A stretch of 7,213 nt of DNA from JAMWZF01 sp041628615 (GTDB taxonomy: Bacteria; Pseudomonadota; Alphaproteobacteria; Rhodobacterales; Rhodobacteraceae). The position numbers were made by a program, and so were the translations under genes. The notes beneath the pieces were generated by a model that was given only the letters and a program-made list of their open reading frames with translations, searched no databases and was not told the DNA's origin. The stretch spans positions 1 through 7,213 of the forward strand of contig JBFKOW010000167.1 of NCBI GenBank assembly GCA_041628615.1. The letters are read 5' to 3'. Positions 5,169 through 7,213 of this stretch are shown in pieces (within the stretch, counting starts at the first letter, position 1; every line of letters starts with the position of its first letter).

Positions 5169-6854
5169 ATGACCCAGCGCCCGACGCCCGGACATCCCGT
5201 CGTGACAACCGCGCTCCGCGAGATCCGCGAAGCCTGGTCGATCCTGAAGCAGCGCGGTCCCTCGGAAGTCCAGTTCTGGTTCATCGCGCTGCTGATCGGC
5301 ATCGCCGCGGGCCTTGCCGCGCTGGCCTTCCGCTTCGGCATCGAGACCCTGCAGGCCGCGCTCTACGGCGCCGAGGACATCACCCACCTGCATTCCTTCG
5401 CCGCCGGGCTGGCCTGGTGGTGGATCGTGCTGATCCCGGTCTGCGGCGGGCTAACCGTCGGCCTGATCCTCCACAGGTTCGCCCCGGACGGCCAGGTCCG
5501 GGCGGTGGCCGACACGATCGAGGGCGCCGCGCTCACCGATGGCCGGGTCGACGTGAAGAGCGGGTTCGCCTCGGCGGCGGCGTCGTTCCTCACCCTGTCC
5601 ACCGGCGGGTCCAGCGGCCGCGAGGGCCCGGTGGTTCACCTCGCCTCGGTTCTGTCGACGATCGTCTGCCGGACCATCAAGGCCGACGGCGTGACCGCCC
5701 GGCACCTGCTCGGCTGCGCCGTCGCCGCCGCGGTCTCGGCCTCGTTCAACGCGCCGATCGCCGGGGCGCTCTTCGCGCTCGAGGTGGTGCTGCGCCACTT
5801 CGCCGTCACCGCCTTCACGCCGATCGTGATCGCCTCGGCCGCCGGCACCGTGATCAACCGGCTGGTCTACGGCGACGTGACCGAGTTCAGCCTGCCGAAC
5901 CAGAACATCCTCGCCTTCTACGTCGAACTGCCGGCCTTCCTGCTGCTCGGCCTGCTCTGCGGGCTGGTCGCGGTGGTGTTCATGCGGGCGATCTTCTGGG
6001 CCGACGACTTCGGCACCTGGGTGCAGGACCGCACCGGGCTGCCGCGCTGGCTGCGCCCCGCCGTGGCCGGGCTGCTGCTCGGCCTGATCGCCACCCGGTT
6101 CCCGCACATCATCGGCGTCGGCTACGAGACCACCTCGCTGGCTCTGACCGGGCAGCTGGTGTTCCACGAGGCGGTGGTCTTCGTCTGCATCAAGATCGCC
6201 GCCGTTGCGATCACCCTGGGCGGCCGGATGGGGGGCGGGGTGTTCTCTCCCTCGCTGATGGTGGGGGCGCTGACCGGGCTGGCCTTCGGGATCGTCGCCA
6301 CCGCGCTGGTGCCGCAGTATTCCGGGGAGGGCACGCTTTACGCGCTGGCCGGGATGGGGGCGGTTTCGGCGGCGGTGCTGGGCGCGCCGATCTCGACCAC
6401 GCTGATCGTGTTCGAGCTGACCGGCGACTGGCAGACCGGGCTCGCCGTGATGGTGTCGGTGTCGCTGTCGACCGCGCTGGCCTCGCGGCTGGTGGACGGG
6501 TCGTTCTTCCTCACCCAGCTCGAGCGCCGGGGCGTCCACCTCGCCGCCGGACCGCAGGCCTACCTGCTGGCCACCTTCAGCGTCGCCAGCGTGATGCGCG
6601 CCAAGGACGCCCCCCGCGCGGCGTCCGAAGAGGCGTGCTGGAAGATGATCCGCGAGGGCGTCTACCTGACCTCCACCGCGACCCTCGAACAGGCGATGCC
6701 GATCTTCGAATCCTCGAACCCGATGTTCATTCCCGTGGTCGCCCTGAAGGGCGAGGACGCGCCGCCCGAACTCTGGGGCGCGGTGTTCCAGGTCGACGCG
6801 TTGCGCGCCTTCAACCGCAAGCTGGCGGCGGTGACGGCGGAAGAGCATTCCTGA
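5169..6854 (+). CDS. ClC-family chloride channel/transporter with C-terminal CBS-like region
   Basis: This inner-membrane protein of 561 residues has many hydrophobic helices from about 35 to 440, the ClC fold. The gating-glutamate motif GREGP is at 150-154 (E152), and the helix-N anion motif GGVFSP is at 356-361 (F359). FNAPIAGALFALE (193-205) and GAPISTTLIVFELTGDW (405-421) are also family landmarks. The selectivity motif GSGIP is absent: the matching stretch reads GQVRAVADTIEGA (108-120), as in SycA-like bacterial ClC proteins as I recall them. The residue aligned with the E. coli proton glutamate E203 is V206, as in ClC channels, and the central tyrosine position is Phe (F446 or F447). 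After the membrane part a soluble tail (about 465-561) resembles a shortened CBS pair. ATG 5169 follows GAGAGA at 5161-5166, an SD with tight spacing. Family sure; channel versus exchanger and substrate are open. Confidence 0.93.
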   Translation: MTQRPTPGHPVVTTALREIREAWSILKQRGPSEVQFWFIALLIGIAAGLAALAFRFGIETLQAALYGAEDITHLHSFAAGLAWWWIVLIPVCGGLTVGLILHRFAPDGQVRAVADTIEGAALTDGRVDVKSGFASAAASFLTLSTGGSSGREGPVVHLASVLSTIVCRTIKADGVTARHLLGCAVAAAVSASFNAPIAGALFALEVVLRHFAVTAFTPIVIASAAGTVINRLVYGDVTEFSLPNQNILAFYVELPAFLLLGLLCGLVAVVFMRAIFWADDFGTWVQDRTGLPRWLRPAVAGLLLGLIATRFPHIIGVGYETTSLALTGQLVFHEAVVFVCIKIAAVAITLGGRMGGGVFSPSLMVGALTGLAFGIVATALVPQYSGEGTLYALAGMGAVSAAVLGAPISTTLIVFELTGDWQTGLAVMVSVSLSTALASRLVDGSFFLTQLERRGVHLAAGPQAYLLATFSVASVMRAKDAPRAASEEACWKMIREGVYLTSTATLEQAMPIFESSNPMFIPVVALKGEDAPPELWGAVFQVDALRAFNRKLAAVTAEEHS

Positions 6855-6870
6855 GCGCGCGCCGCGCCGC

Positions 6871-6895
6871 CGCGGCCAGACCGGTCAGGGCCGCG
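6871..6895. terminator. Hairpin at the convergent 3' ends, possible bidirectional terminator
   Basis: CGCGGCC (6871-6877) pairs with GGCCGCG (6889-6895), and the enclosed GACC/GGTC (6879-6886) extends the near-palindrome. It lies in the 30-bp gap after the ClC gene and overlaps the stop codon of the minus-strand gene. There is no T run on either strand, so an intrinsic terminator is only a possibility. Confidence 0.3.
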
Positions 6896-7213
6896 CCTCG
6901 AACAGCAGCGTGGTCCGCAACCGCCGTTGCCGGATCTGGCAGCCGTCCGTCGAGATCGCGGTGACCTTGCTGTCGAGCGTCTCGGCAAAGAACGGCGGCG
7001 CGTTCTCGGGGCCGAGGAAGGTCGGATCGAAGGTGATGTCGAAGGTGACGGTCTGCGGCGCGGCCGGGGGCGGAAACACCACCGGGTTCGGCCCGATCGA
7101 GAGCCGCCCGACCGCCCCGGAGAGCGGCCCGCTGACCGGCGAGATGCCGTTCAGGATGAACCCGCCCGGGGCGCCGGCGAAGAAGAACCGCACCGCGTGC
7201 GGCCGCGCCACGG
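6885..7213 (-). CDS. Unrecognised protein, C-terminal part (runs off the window)
   Basis: The frame is open from the right edge to TGA at 6885-6887, giving at least 108 residues. A GTG at 7211-7209 could be read as a start, but no upstream context is visible, so the gene probably continues outside. Almost every codon ends in G or C, the same bias as the sure genes, which supports real coding. The product is rich in Pro, Gly, Phe and Thr with alternating patterns such as QTVTFDITFDPTF and KVTAISTDGCQIR, suggesting beta strands, and ends RTTLLFEARP. It has no transmembrane segment in view and only one cysteine. I do not recognise a family; a secreted or surface beta-sandwich protein is a guess. 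It converges on the ClC gene with 30 bases between stops. Confidence 0.75.
   Translation of the reverse strand, partial: VARPHAVRFFFAGAPGGFILNGISPVSGPLSGAVGRLSIGPNPVVFPPPAAPQTVTFDITFDPTFLGPENAPPFFAETLDSKVTAISTDGCQIRQRRLRTTLLFEARP

Noticed and set aside
3259..5208. Long open frame on the minus strand (649 codons) opposite recN
   Set aside because: It is antisense to recN, whose Walker A, signature and Walker B motifs are all intact, and its composition is low-complexity Gly/Ala/Arg/Gln.
5451..6848. Minus-strand frame (465 codons) opposite the ClC gene
   Set aside because: It is a His/Gln/Gly/Arg-rich antisense shadow of a well-supported gene.
5078..6964. Long plus-strand frame (628 codons) over the ClC gene
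   Set aside because: It is an arginine-rich out-of-frame shadow; the real frame has ClC motifs and membrane helices.

Overview
The window is a very GC-rich stretch (by eye around 70% or more, nearly every codon ending in G or C) from an alphaproteobacterium, most likely of the Rhodobacteraceae/Rhodobacterales type. This rests on the FtsZ tail ending IPAFLRRQAN, the gene order ftsZ-lpxC-bamD-recN, and the style of all five recognisable proteins. The genus cannot be named from the sequence.

Layout: bases 1-1107 hold the 3' two thirds of ftsZ (division GTPase; the start lies outside). A clear rho-independent terminator follows. A 130-base control region then carries two dyads, a perfect 10-bp tandem repeat and a candidate promoter, leading into lpxC (1286-2206, first committed step of lipid A synthesis). 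A 213-base gap with a 14-bp minisatellite, a strong nested stem-loop and a candidate promoter precedes bamD (2420-3262, outer-membrane lipoprotein of the BAM complex). The 188-base gap after bamD is almost filled by a large composite palindrome (3267-3423) built like a bacterial REP/BIME element. recN follows (3451-5040, SMC-like repair ATPase). After a 128-base gap with a candidate promoter and a leader hairpin comes a ClC-family chloride channel/transporter gene (5169-6854). At the right edge an unrecognised gene enters on the minus strand, converging on the ClC gene.

The first four genes are envelope and chromosome housekeeping functions: division, LPS synthesis, outer-membrane protein assembly and recombination repair. 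They sit at the end of the dcw (division and cell wall) cluster. All point the same way, but the terminator, repeats and candidate promoters between them suggest several transcription units rather than one operon. The ClC gene and the minus-strand gene look like the start of an unrelated neighbourhood.

No CRISPR array, transposase, prophage, tRNA or defence-type system is visible, and I found no convincing new multi-gene system. The points most worth following up are: (1) the composite palindrome between bamD and recN; (2) an exact decamer, GTTGCAAAGC, present twice in tandem before lpxC and once inverted before the ClC gene; (3) the altered ion and proton pathway residues of the ClC protein; and (4) a short non-repetitive motif inside the disordered linker of FtsZ.
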